Shown: piece by piece, positions 9,113-17,302 of the stretch | How positions within the stretch are numbered: the stretch's first letter is position 1 | Layout: every line of letters begins with the position of its first letter | Assembly: GCA_023436065.1 (NCBI GenBank) | Contig: JAEZKU010000068.1 | Span: 1-26,661, forward strand | Direction of reading: 5' to 3' | DNA: 26,661 bases | Source: Bacillota bacterium | GTDB taxonomy: Bacteria > Bacillota > Clostridia > Lachnospirales > Lachnospiraceae | Notes under the pieces: model-generated | Databases searched by the model: none | What the model saw: only the letters and a program-made list of their open reading frames with translations | Told to the model about the DNA's origin: nothing | Made by a program: the position numbers and the translations under genes

Positions 9113-9490
9113 GTGATATTGATAGATTATAGAGATCATAGACCAATCTATGAGCAGGTGGTGGAGAGATTTAAGGATCTGATCCTAAAGGGTGCGTTGG
9201 AAGCGGATAGCCAGCTGCCCTCAGTAAGAAATCTTGCGATGGAATTATCTATTAATCCGAACACAATTCAGCGGGCTTATGCCGAGCTTGAGCGACAGGG
9301 TTATATTTATTCCGTGAAAGGAAAGGGAAATTTTATCGCGGCCGGTGATTTGATCTTTCGGGAAAAGCAAGCTGAAATATTTCAAAAGCTGGGAGAATTG
9401 GCAAAGGAAGCGAAGGGGATTAGAATTCCGAAGGATAAATTAATCGTCGTAATAGACGAAAGCTATGGGGAGGAGAGGGACGATGATTGA
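9113..9490 (+). CDS. GntR-family (YtrA-type) transcriptional repressor
   Basis: A short GntR-family regulator of 125 residues, matching the size of the YtrA subfamily, which has a winged helix-turn-helix and only a short C-terminal dimerisation segment rather than a ligand domain. The DNA-binding part is clear: RPIYEQV at the N-terminus, then LPSVRNLAMEL, the recognition helix around NPNTIQRAYAELERQGY, and the wing SVKGKGNF. The start is taken as GTG at 9113 because AGGAGGG at 9097-9103 sits 9 bases before it; an in-frame ATG at 9092 lies upstream of that ribosome binding site. It overlaps the next gene by 8 bases and follows a perfect palindrome that is the likely operator. YtrA-type regulators usually repress their own ABC transporter operon, often in response to envelope-active compounds. 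Confidence 0.9.
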   Translation: MILIDYRDHRPIYEQVVERFKDLILKGALEADSQLPSVRNLAMELSINPNTIQRAYAELERQGYIYSVKGKGNFIAAGDLIFREKQAEIFQKLGELAKEAKGIRIPKDKLIVVIDESYGEERDDD

Positions 9491-10385
9491 AGCGATCAAC
9501 GTAAGTAAGCAATTTGACAATATAAAAGCAGTGGATCAGGTTTCGGTAACAATCAAGGAGGGTAATGTCTTTGGCCTGATCGGTACCAACGGTGCCGGAA
9601 AGAGCACATTTTTAAGGATGCTGAGCGGTATCCTGAAGCCTGACCGGGGGTCCATTCAATTGGATGAAATGGAGGTTTATGAGAACATTTCAGCGAAAAA
9701 GCTGTTCTTCTATATTTCGGATGACCAATTCTTTTTCAGTAATGCTACTCCGAAGGATATGAAGAATTTCTATAAAAGAATTTATCCTGAGTTTGATTGC
9801 GACCGTTTTGATACGATGATGAAGCAATTCGATCTGGATCCAAGACGAAAGATCAATACTTTTTCCAAGGGAATGAAGAAGCAGGTCTCGGTGATCTGCG
9901 GAGTCTGTGCCAATACAAAATATATCTTCTGTGATGAGACCTTTGACGGACTGGATCCGGTGATGCGTCAGGCTGTGAAGAGTATCTTCATCCGCGAGAT
10001 TGCAGAGCGGAACATGACAGTGATTATAGCCTCACATAATCTTCGAGAGCTGGAGGATATCTGTGATCATGTCGGAATTCTGCATAAAGGGGGCATCCTG
10101 CTCTCAAAGGATCTTTACGATATGAAGCTGAGCGTACATAGAGTGCAATGTGTACTCAAAAGTGGAGAGGAAGCAGCTGATGTATTCCAAGGATTAGAGC
10201 TGTTGAAAGCAGAACAGCGTGGCAGCTTAAATACAATCACAATCAGAGGTACTTATGAGGAAATTGCAGAAAGGCTTACAAAGGCAGAACCAATCTATTC
10301 GGAGATCCTGCCTTTGACCCTGGAGGAGCTATTCATCTGCGAAACGGAGGTAGTCGGCTATGATATTAAAAAGCTTATTTATTAA
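9483..10385 (+). CDS. ABC transporter ATP-binding protein
   Basis: This is the cytoplasmic ATPase of an ABC transporter, 300 residues long. Visible motifs are Walker A GTNGAGKST at 34-42, a signature-like FSKGMKKQ from residue 127, where the usual LSGGQ has become FSKGM, Walker B with D151 and catalytic E152 in CDETFDGLDP, and the switch histidine in ASHNLRELE. The degenerate signature and the CDET Walker B are typical of YtrB/YhaQ-like exporters rather than importers. The ATG at 9483 is preceded by GGGGAGGAG at 9467-9475; an upstream in-frame ATG at 9465 is less likely. Its start overlaps the GntR gene by 8 bases and its end overlaps the permease gene by 26 bases, indicating translational coupling and a dedicated partnership. 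Confidence 0.93.
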   Translation: MIEAINVSKQFDNIKAVDQVSVTIKEGNVFGLIGTNGAGKSTFLRMLSGILKPDRGSIQLDEMEVYENISAKKLFFYISDDQFFFSNATPKDMKNFYKRIYPEFDCDRFDTMMKQFDLDPRRKINTFSKGMKKQVSVICGVCANTKYIFCDETFDGLDPVMRQAVKSIFIREIAERNMTVIIASHNLRELEDICDHVGILHKGGILLSKDLYDMKLSVHRVQCVLKSGEEAADVFQGLELLKAEQRGSLNTITIRGTYEEIAERLTKAEPIYSEILPLTLEELFICETEVVGYDIKKLIY

Positions 10386-12471
10386 TCTTCAAAAGGAAGA
10401 TTTGAAAAGAAAAATATGGACAATTGCGCTTTTGCTTTTGTTGTTCTTTCTTGTCCTGCCTGTGATGAATGCATTGAACTTAGAGAGCATAGACAATCTG
10501 CTGACCTTAGATCAGATCAATGACAGAATTATATCGATGCTGGGCCCGGAGCATTCCGGTGTAGCCATCTTTACGATTATAGCAGCAATCATCTGCGGCA
10601 TCAGCAGCTTCTACTACGTACATTCCAAGAAGCAGATTGACTTTTACCACAGTACACCTGTAAAGCGATCAACCCTGTTTGCTGTAAACTATCTGGACGG
10701 TTTCTTGATTTATTTCGTATCCTATGGTTTGAATCTGCTTTTGAGCTTTGTCGTGCTTGCAGCAAATGGCTATATGTGCCGGGAAATCTTTCAGGCAGCC
10801 ATGACAGCGGTGCTGATCAACAGTATCTACTATTTGATGATATATACCATAGTAATCATTGCAGTCATGCTAACCGGCAATTTTGTAGTCAGCTGCCTTG
10901 GAAGCGCAGTCCTTTTGCTGTATGGTCCGACCCTGATGTTGGTGAAGGAGGAGTATTTCCGTGAATTTTTTGATACCTATTACTCGGAGGTATTACTACG
11001 GAACCAATTGAAGTTCTTATCACCGATATGGGTTTATCTGAGTGTCAATGACACCTGGAACAAGGGAGAGAGTATCCTGCTTTCGATCGTGATCGGAGCA
11101 GCGGTTACGGCTGCCTTGATTGCCTTTGCTTTATTTTTGTATCTCAAGAGACCATCTGAGGCAGCAGGTAAAGCAATGGCTTTTGCAATATCAAAGCCGG
11201 TAATTAAGTTCCTACTGGTGATTTTACTGTCCTTAGGCGGCGGGGCATTGTTCTTCAATATCACCCATAACAGTGATGGCTGGCTTATCTTTGGTATTGC
11301 GTTTGCCTTATTTGTCTCCCATGCCATTATAGAAATTATCTATCAGTTCGACATCCGTGGGATATTACGCAATAAGAGACAGCTTCTGATATGTGGTCTT
11401 GCAGTCGGCATTATTGCCAGCTGTTTCAGATTTGACCTCTTCAAATTCGATGCATATCTTCCGAAGGAAAATGAAATCCGGAGCATGGCCGTATCCGTTA
11501 GCGGAATTGATGGTAATATAAACTATTTTGAAATAGAAGACGGGAAATATAAAAGATATGACAGTTCGGCATATCAGTTGAAGAATATGAAGCTGACGGA
11601 TTTTTCGAAAGCCTATGAGCTAGCAAAAGTCGGTAGGTCAACCGGGAAGGAAACCGGAGATAATTATGCGGTGGGTGGCAGCTATACCTATTGTGTGAAA
11701 TATGATATGAAGAACGGTAAAACAGTATACCGTCAGTATAGGCTTAGTACCTCTGAAACCTATCAACAGCTGCAAAGGATTTATGAGAACAGTGATTACA
11801 AGGTTGTTCATTATCCGCTGTTACATTGGGATACCACGAAGATCGGAAAGGTATCCTTAAGATACTACTCAGAAATGGTCAATCATAAGGAATTCGGTAT
11901 GGATGGAAAGGAAAGCTATACTCTTGCATTGCAGGGTACAGAAAAGCAGGCATTCCTTTCTACCTATATAGAGGAACTGAAGACCTTGACTTTGGATGAA
12001 GTAAAGGATATCGAGCCGCTGGCAACCGTTCTTTTTGAATATAACACCTATGATGTTAACACCTATTATGTCTATCCTTCTTTTACAAAGACCTTGGAAT
12101 TGATGGAGAAATACGGCTTTGACACTTCGAAAAAGATTAAGCTGGAGGACATCAGGAGAATCACGGTAGGGGATTATAGACCGAAATACGATCAGGCCAC
12201 TGTAGATGGTATCATTTCAACCAGTATGGCGAAGGACAGCTATAAGGAAGAGACTTATTCAAAACCGGAGCAGATTGCCCAGATCCTGCCCAACCTGGTC
12301 TCCAGGGATTACTTCTATAGTAATAGCACCTTGATCGAAGGAGACGATTATACGAATGTTATTCTCTATGTATTCAATGAAGATTATGGTAGTGAAGTCA
12401 GTTATGGATATATGTTTAAAAAAGGTACCATACCTGACTTTGTGAAAAGTGACTTACAAATCACCGAGTAA
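10360..12471 (+). CDS. Large ABC transporter permease with C-terminal soluble domain
   Basis: A 703-residue membrane protein that partners with the ATPase whose gene it overlaps by 26 bases. The first 360 residues contain about nine hydrophobic segments (for example around 20-40, 68-88, 107-131, 145-190, 235-263, 282-300 and 305-330). The remaining 340 residues have no obvious membrane segment and are rich in Tyr, Lys and Asp, so they probably form one extracytoplasmic domain, although topology was not computed. The arrangement resembles large permeases found beside YtrA-type regulators in Clostridia. The substrate is unknown; export or sensing of an envelope-active compound is inferred from the operon type. 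GGAGG lies 8-12 bases before the start codon, inside the ATPase gene. Confidence 0.85.
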   Translation: MILKSLFINLQKEDLKRKIWTIALLLLLFFLVLPVMNALNLESIDNLLTLDQINDRIISMLGPEHSGVAIFTIIAAIICGISSFYYVHSKKQIDFYHSTPVKRSTLFAVNYLDGFLIYFVSYGLNLLLSFVVLAANGYMCREIFQAAMTAVLINSIYYLMIYTIVIIAVMLTGNFVVSCLGSAVLLLYGPTLMLVKEEYFREFFDTYYSEVLLRNQLKFLSPIWVYLSVNDTWNKGESILLSIVIGAAVTAALIAFALFLYLKRPSEAAGKAMAFAISKPVIKFLLVILLSLGGGALFFNITHNSDGWLIFGIAFALFVSHAIIEIIYQFDIRGILRNKRQLLICGLAVGIIASCFRFDLFKFDAYLPKENEIRSMAVSVSGIDGNINYFEIEDGKYKRYDSSAYQLKNMKLTDFSKAYELAKVGRSTGKETGDNYAVGGSYTYCVKYDMKNGKTVYRQYRLSTSETYQQLQRIYENSDYKVVHYPLLHWDTTKIGKVSLRYYSEMVNHKEFGMDGKESYTLALQGTEKQAFLSTYIEELKTLTLDEVKDIEPLATVLFEYNTYDVNTYYVYPSFTKTLELMEKYGFDTSKKIKLEDIRRITVGDYRPKYDQATVDGIISTSMAKDSYKEETYSKPEQIAQILPNLVSRDYFYSNSTLIEGDDYTNVILYVFNEDYGSEVSYGYMFKKGTIPDFVKSDLQITE

Positions 12472-12478
12472 AAAAGGA

Positions 12479-12507
12479 TTGCATTTGGTAAAAAAGCATT
12501 GTATCAT
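12479..12507 (+). promoter_or_regulatory. Possible promoter of the phosphosugar mutase gene
   Basis: TTGCAT (12479-12484) and TATCAT (12502-12507) are separated by exactly 17 bp in the 112-base gap between the permease and mutase genes. The -10 box is 5 of 6; the -35 box is weak. No terminator hairpin was seen between the two genes, so readthrough from the ABC operon is also possible. Confidence 0.4.
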
Positions 12508-12583
12508 GATATAGACGTTTTGGAATAGTATATCCTCTATCGTTTCAGATGTTATTTGTATTGTAGATGAAAGGGAGAATATC

Positions 12584-14302
12584 ATGATGGGTTATATGAA
12601 AAGATATGAAGAATGGTTGACTAATCCTTACTTTGATGAAGAAACCAGACACGAGCTGGCTGAACTTAAGGGAAACGAAGCTGAAATAAAAGAAAGATTC
12701 TTTAAGGATCTTGAATTTGGAACCGGGGGCCTCCGAGGAATCTTAGGTGCCGGTGTCAACAGGATGAATCTATATACAGTCAGGAGAGCGACACAGGGTC
12801 TTGCGAATACCATTCTGAAAACAGGAGGAGAGAGCAAGGGAGTTACGATTGCCTATGATTCCAGAAGAATGTCTCCGGAATTCGCTTTGGACAGTGCATT
12901 GTGTCTTGCTGCAAATGGAATCCATGCATATCTTTTTGAAAGCTTGAGACCTACGCCGGAGTTGTCCTTTGCACTTCGGACCCTTGGTTGTATTGCCGGT
13001 ATCGTTATAACCGCAAGCCATAACCCTGCTGAGTATAACGGTTATAAGGTATATTGGGAGGATGGTGCCCAGATTACGTACCCGAAGGATGAGGAGATCA
13101 TAAAAGAAGTAAATTCCATCACGGATTTTGCATCCGCGAAAACGATGAAGAAGGAGGAGGCTCTGGCAAAGGGCTTACTTACAATCATCGGTAAGGAAAT
13201 TGATGATAAATACATTGCTGAACTGAAGAAGCTGGTACTTAACCCGATTAGCGAAGAAGGCAAAAAGATGAAGATCGTATATACTCCGCTGCATGGTACC
13301 GGTAATCTTCCTGTAAGAAGAATTCTGTCCGAGCTGGGCTTTGATCAGGTTTATGTGGTTTCGGAGCAGGAACTGCCGGATTCTGAATTCTCTACTGTAG
13401 GATATCCTAATCCTGAGGACCCGAAGGTATTCAACCTGGCGCAGAAGCTGGCGAAGGAAGTAGGAGCAGATCTGATCCTGGCAACCGATCCGGATGCTGA
13501 CCGCCTGGGTATCATGGTAAAGGATGAGAACGGTGAATTTGTTCTCTTCAACGGAAATATGACCGGCGCATTAATCGCGGAATACGAATTCTCACAGAAG
13601 GCTGAGAAGGGAATTCTTCCGAAGAATGCTGCCTTAATAAAAACAATCGTTACAGGCAATATCTCAGATCTAATCGCAGAGTATTACAATGCGAAGCTGA
13701 TCGAAGTATTAACCGGTTTCAAATATATCGGAGAACAGATTAAACTGTTTGAAGAGACAGGTTCCAATACCTACATCTTCGGTTATGAAGAGAGCTATGG
13801 ATGCCTTGTCGGTACCCACTCCAGGGATAAGGATGCTATCGTTGCCGTGATGAGTCTGTGTGAGGCTGCAGCCTACTATCGCTCCAAGGGCATCTCTCTT
13901 TATGAGCAGATGAATAATATCTATGAGAAGTATGGTTACTTCAAGGAGGATCTTGTGTCTGTGACGCTCAAGGGTATAGAGGGCATGGAGAAGATCAAAG
14001 AAATTATGGAGAGCTATCGAAAGAACCCGCCGAAGACAGCAGGAGACTTCAAGGTACTGAAGCTTCGGGACTACAAAGCAGATACGATTACGGAGCTGGA
14101 GACCGGAAAGGTGACTTCAACCGGACTCCCGAAATCCGATGTACTATACTTTGATTTAAATGACAATGCCTGGTGTGCAATCAGACCTTCCGGTACCGAA
14201 CCGAAGATTAAGTTCTATTTCGGCGTAAAGGGGAGCTCTCTGGAAGATGCAGACATCAAACTGCAGAATCTGATGAGCGACGAAGTATTCGCGGTAGAGT
14301 AA
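12584..14302 (+). CDS. Phosphoglucomutase / phosphosugar mutase (alpha-D-phosphohexomutase family)
   Basis: The enzyme interconverts glucose 1-phosphate and glucose 6-phosphate through a phosphoserine intermediate, supplying precursors for UDP-glucose, glycolipids and polysaccharides. At 572 residues it is close in size to Bacillus PgcA. All four family signatures are visible: the active-site serine loop TASHNP with S145, the magnesium loop DPDADR from D302, the sugar-specificity loop GYEESYG from residue 400, and the phosphate-binding loop RPSGTEPK from residue 534. The GYEES loop fits glucose use; some phosphomannomutase activity is possible. The N-terminal FGTGGLRG segment is also typical. 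AAGGGAG at 12571-12577 could serve ATG at 12584 or 12587. It appears to form a single-gene unit ended by the hairpin at 14440-14513. Confidence 0.94.
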   Translation: MMGYMKRYEEWLTNPYFDEETRHELAELKGNEAEIKERFFKDLEFGTGGLRGILGAGVNRMNLYTVRRATQGLANTILKTGGESKGVTIAYDSRRMSPEFALDSALCLAANGIHAYLFESLRPTPELSFALRTLGCIAGIVITASHNPAEYNGYKVYWEDGAQITYPKDEEIIKEVNSITDFASAKTMKKEEALAKGLLTIIGKEIDDKYIAELKKLVLNPISEEGKKMKIVYTPLHGTGNLPVRRILSELGFDQVYVVSEQELPDSEFSTVGYPNPEDPKVFNLAQKLAKEVGADLILATDPDADRLGIMVKDENGEFVLFNGNMTGALIAEYEFSQKAEKGILPKNAALIKTIVTGNISDLIAEYYNAKLIEVLTGFKYIGEQIKLFEETGSNTYIFGYEESYGCLVGTHSRDKDAIVAVMSLCEAAAYYRSKGISLYEQMNNIYEKYGYFKEDLVSVTLKGIEGMEKIKEIMESYRKNPPKTAGDFKVLKLRDYKADTITELETGKVTSTGLPKSDVLYFDLNDNAWCAIRPSGTEPKIKFYFGVKGSSLEDADIKLQNLMSDEVFAVE

Positions 14303-14439
14303 GAAGAGCAATTTTAGAAAATGTGATTAAAGTAGTAGAGAAATCATAGCGGTAAAGTAGGCAACACAGTAGAACAATTAGATCGATAGAGTAATCAGAA
14401 CTGTTAATAATCAGAATAGAATATTCGAAAACAGTAAAG

Positions 14440-14513
14440 GAATAGAACGAGCGCGGACCTGTGTCTTCCGACGAGTGTGTGAGGGGATACACAGGTCCGC
14501 GCTTGTTCTATTC
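14440..14513. terminator. 25-bp-stem bidirectional terminator between convergent genes
   Basis: Arms at 14440-14464 and 14489-14513 are complementary over 25 positions with a single G-T pair, around a 24-base loop. The core is GC-rich (GCGCGGACCTGTGT). It lies between the convergent mutase and nitroreductase genes. There is no strong T-run directly after either arm, so its role is inferred from stem strength and position. The 137 bases between the mutase stop and the stem are AT-rich and hold nothing else I can identify. Confidence 0.7.
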
Positions 14514-14522
14514 AAGCCGAAT

Positions 14523-15149
14523 CTACCACTTATTGATGTGAATTTTTTCTTGGGGGGCGAAGTGATGCTGTTTCGGTTTGGATACATCCTCCGCGGGATA
14601 GCCGATAGAGATATAGCAGGGCAGGTAGTAATGATCGGGATGTCCCAAATATTCCTTTAGGTAATCAAGCTCGTCAGGAAAAGGAATTCTAAAAGCAGCA
14701 CCTAAGCCCTCTGCGGTAGTTGCCAGCAGTATGTTCTCTATGCAGCACCAGATGGAAGCGAAGTAGTTGAGAGAATTCAATGTCTCAGGTGTGAGCAGAG
14801 GATGATCCTGCTTGAAGAAGGGAAGGATCAGACAGCCACCCCGATAAAGCATGGAATATTGCTTCGGAACTCCATCCAAATACATCTCCCTCTGACAGGC
14901 ATCAGTCATATTCCAAGCATCAAGAACACCATTGATCTCCTCCTTGGAATAGCTTTTCCTGATTTTACTTATGATGTTTGCTTTCTCCTCCTTGTCCGAG
15001 ATTACTACGAATTCCCAGCTGCGCATATGGTCGTTGGTAGGTGCCTTCAGACCAGCGTCAATAATTCTGTGAATTACCTCCATATCAACCTCTCTGTCTG
15101 TTAAATCCCGAATTGTGTGTCTTTCATTAATTACATTATAAAATTCCAT
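14523..15149 (-). CDS. Nitroreductase family protein
   Basis: A flavin-dependent oxidoreductase of the nitroreductase fold, normally an FMN-binding dimer that uses NAD(P)H to reduce nitro compounds, quinones or related acceptors. The 208-residue product starts with the diagnostic ERHTIRDLTDREV segment (FMN-phosphate binding RxxxR pattern, here with HTIR) and APTNDHMRSWEFVV, where family members carry the APSxxNxQPW loop; the Asn-to-His and Gln-to-Arg substitutions are unusual. The C-terminal GLGAAFRIPFPDE segment fits the family GLGSCW-type motif. The start is set at 15149 because GAGGGGAG sits 7 bases before it; an upstream in-frame ATG at 15182 overlaps the promoter. It has its own promoter and terminators, so it is a single-gene unit. 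The substrate is unknown. Confidence 0.88.
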   Translation of the reverse strand: MEFYNVINERHTIRDLTDREVDMEVIHRIIDAGLKAPTNDHMRSWEFVVISDKEEKANIISKIRKSYSKEEINGVLDAWNMTDACQREMYLDGVPKQYSMLYRGGCLILPFFKQDHPLLTPETLNSLNYFASIWCCIENILLATTAEGLGAAFRIPFPDELDYLKEYLGHPDHYYLPCYISIGYPAEDVSKPKQHHFAPQEKIHINKW

Positions 15150-15182
15150 GGTAAAACTCCCCTCTATTATTAGTATGATCAT

Positions 15183-15211
15183 ATTGTACCATATAGTACT
15201 AAATAATGCAA
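15183..15211 (-). promoter_or_regulatory. Sigma-A promoter of the nitroreductase gene, overlapping a cre-like site
   Basis: Read on the minus strand, TTGCAT and TACAAT are separated by exactly 17 bp, 34 bases before the chosen start codon. The -35 box overlaps a site at 15206-15220 on the plus strand (ATGCAAACGCTTGTT) that matches 14 of 15 positions of the catabolite-responsive element consensus WTGNAANCGNWNNCW, suggesting possible CcpA control. Confidence 0.7.
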
Positions 15212-15268
15212 ACGCTTGTTTGAAAAATTTTGAGGAACGGCTGATGTTATTTTAAAAGAAAATAAAAT

Positions 15269-15293
15269 ACAGAGGGTGCATTGCACCCTCTGT
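15269..15293 (-). terminator. Terminator of the pspA-ydjGHI-like operon
   Basis: ACAGAGGGTGCA and TGCACCCTCTGT form a perfect palindrome around one base, giving an 11-bp hairpin with a 3-base loop. On the minus strand it is followed by a T-rich run (ATTTTATTTTCTTTT), the hallmark of an intrinsic terminator. It is 29 bases beyond the last gene of the operon. Confidence 0.9.
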
Positions 15294-15322
15294 AGGAAAG
15301 TTTTCTTATTCACAATTCTTGA

Positions 15323-16279
15323 TTATGCAAGCTTCTGGCCGCAGTTTGGACAGAAATTAGCCCCCTCGGTCTTTGCACCGCAATTCGGACAGAAGTTCGG
15401 CTTTGTACCTCCTGTGGGGGCACCATTACCTGAGGGCTGGTTCATGTTCTTCATCATCTGATTGGCAGCATTCATACCCATCATCATACCTGCCATGTCG
15501 GAGGCAACACCACCGCCACTCATCTTACCGGAGGCCATACCGTTCGTCAGTTCAATCTGCTGATAACGGTTCAAATCACCAACCATCGAGTGGGAAGCGT
15601 TCTTGTTGATCATTGCCTGGATCTCTTCCGGATAAGTAAAGCTCATGATATTGAAGGCTGTGATGGAAAGTCCTGAATCGAAAAGCTGCATGTCAAGGTC
15701 GGAACGAATACCATTTGAAATATCAAAGGAGTTCGCCTGCAGGTTGAACATATCCTTGCCTTCCTTGGATATCCATTTCATGAGCAGCTGATCCAGAATT
15801 GCGACGATACGCAATCTGACGTCCTCAACATTGTAGGATTGTTTCACACCGGCTATCTTATCAATCAGTTTGACATAATCAGCCACCTTAAAGGTGAAGG
15901 TACCGAAGGCACGGATCGGCATCCCGCCGGGAAGCTGCTGTACAGGAATGTTGATGGCGTTCTGAGTACCCCATTTCACCTGAAATTCCTTTGTATTAAT
16001 AAAGAGTACCTCTGCGCGGATACCACTGTTGAAACCAAATTTAAATCCCTTTAATGTGGAAAGGAAGGGAATGATCTGGGATTCGATATCGTAATCCCCT
16101 TCATCTTTGAAGATTCCTTCAATCTTTCCGTTATAGAGAAATACCGCGTCCTGACCGGGACGGATAATCAGACGACTGCCCTTCTTGATCTCGTCGTTGC
16201 TCCATTTGTAGAAAATCATATCATCACGAAATTCCTGCCATTCAACTACATTTGCAAATTGCTTAGAAAATAAACCCAT
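15323..16279 (-). CDS. ydjI: YdjI-like SPFH-domain protein with C-terminal zinc ribbon
   Basis: The product resembles B. subtilis YdjI, annotated as a virion-core-like or SPFH-domain protein. SPFH proteins form membrane-associated oligomers; here the partner is likely the PspA stress system encoded by the same operon. The 318-residue chain has an N-terminal SPFH-like region up to about residue 230, a Gly/Met/Asn-rich linker (MAGMMMGMNAANQMMKNMN) and a C-terminal zinc ribbon with two CPNCG knuckles. No membrane segment is evident. The start at 16279 is chosen because GGAGG sits 8 bases upstream; a further in-frame ATG at 16294 directly precedes that GGAGG. It is the last gene of the operon, 102 bases after the TPM-domain gene with no terminator between. 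Confidence 0.9.
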   Translation of the reverse strand: MGLFSKQFANVVEWQEFRDDMIFYKWSNDEIKKGSRLIIRPGQDAVFLYNGKIEGIFKDEGDYDIESQIIPFLSTLKGFKFGFNSGIRAEVLFINTKEFQVKWGTQNAINIPVQQLPGGMPIRAFGTFTFKVADYVKLIDKIAGVKQSYNVEDVRLRIVAILDQLLMKWISKEGKDMFNLQANSFDISNGIRSDLDMQLFDSGLSITAFNIMSFTYPEEIQAMINKNASHSMVGDLNRYQQIELTNGMASGKMSGGGVASDMAGMMMGMNAANQMMKNMNQPSGNGAPTGGTKPNFCPNCGAKTEGANFCPNCGQKLA

Positions 16280-16381
16280 ATTGATTTCCTCCATAAGATT
16301 GATACATAAATCAGGCTGTTTTACTCCTGTTATGCGCGTTCTTCTTAAGATTATTATAAATGAATTTAAATGTTATTGCTA

Positions 16382-17302
16382 CTAAAACTTACCACCGCCG
16401 GAGCTGTGGGAGCGCCCGCCCATTGATGTACCGCCCCGGAAGCCTCCTGCATTGAAGCCACCGCTGGCGTGGTTGTTCTGATTATCCTTTGGCTTCGGTA
16501 CTCTGGTGACATGGGTGCGGATATAATCATCTCTTCGTCCAATCAAACCGGATTGCTTCTGGTCCATATAGGTAGCACTGCCTGCCGTCATTCTGCCTCC
16601 GGAACGGGCAGCCATGAGAGACACGGTAATGATTCCTATGACGATTGCAGCCAGTAATTGAGCCCAGATATTTGTTACCAGATCCTTGGCGGAGGATTGT
16701 GGCTTTCCATAATCATCAGGCCAGGTTTCATCATAGTACGGAGCATTGGGATTGTCATTCTGCGGAGTCCCAACACTGTAATCATGATCGGTATTGATCT
16801 CGGAATCGTCACCCATATATGCGGCAGAACGATCGATGTAGATCGTAAAAGCATCGTAATAATTTCCTTCAGAAAGGAAGGGGGTGATCTCGTCGATGAT
16901 GACATCTATCCTTTTGGAATGAATATAGGTCTCGGCAGATCCATAGCCCTCCATAAAAACAACACGGTTACTCATATCCACCAACAGGTAGACCCGATCG
17001 CCCACCGGCAATGTGTCTTCAAAATCCTCAATATAATCCTCTGCATAGATTGCGTTCGGATCGTTGTGGGTCAAGATCATGATCTCTACCCCTGCGGCAT
17101 CACCGGACTCGATACATTTCTGCTCGAGCTCTTCTATCTCAGAGGAGGAGAGCAGACCGGCCTCATCATAAACATGCTGTGTAACTTTACTTTCGGAAGC
17201 ATCTGCCGCATATGCCGGTATGGGCTTGAAGAAACCTGTAGCTGCGACAAGCATCACTACGGCAAGAATAGACAGGACTTTATGGTGATTGAACTTCTTC
17301 AT
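16382..17302 (-). CDS. ydjH: YdjH-like TPM-domain membrane protein
   Basis: A secreted-then-anchored protein with a TPM domain (YgcG family), equivalent by position and architecture to B. subtilis YdjH. It has a clear signal peptide (MKKFNHHK, then a hydrophobic core, ending AYA-AD near residue 32-33). The TPM domain follows at about 45-165, then a linker rich in Asp, Asn and Pro, one membrane helix around 205-232 (LLAAIVIGIITVSLMAA), and a Gly/Ser-rich C-terminal tail ending HSSGGGKF, typical of this family. The TPM domain would lie outside the membrane and the glycine tail inside. GGAGGG sits 8 bases before the start codon, inside the end of the upstream gene, and the two genes overlap by ATGA, which suggests translational coupling. 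Confidence 0.9.
   Translation of the reverse strand: MKKFNHHKVLSILAVVMLVAATGFFKPIPAYAADASESKVTQHVYDEAGLLSSSEIEELEQKCIESGDAAGVEIMILTHNDPNAIYAEDYIEDFEDTLPVGDRVYLLVDMSNRVVFMEGYGSAETYIHSKRIDVIIDEITPFLSEGNYYDAFTIYIDRSAAYMGDDSEINTDHDYSVGTPQNDNPNAPYYDETWPDDYGKPQSSAKDLVTNIWAQLLAAIVIGIITVSLMAARSGGRMTAGSATYMDQKQSGLIGRRDDYIRTHVTRVPKPKDNQNNHASGGFNAGGFRGGTSMGGRSHSSGGGKF

Noticed and set aside
9465..9482. Upstream ATG at 9465 as the start of the ABC ATPase
   Set aside because: The added MGRRGT overlaps the strong GGGGAGGAG ribosome binding site that fits ATG at 9483.
14475..14660. A 61-codon frame on the plus strand across the long stem and the nitroreductase gene end
   Set aside because: Starts inside the hairpin loop, has no ribosome binding site and is antisense to the nitroreductase.
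15276..15461. A 61-codon plus-strand frame over the ydjI 3' end and its terminator
   Set aside because: Its start lies in the terminator palindrome and the rest is antisense to the zinc-ribbon end of the YdjI-like protein.
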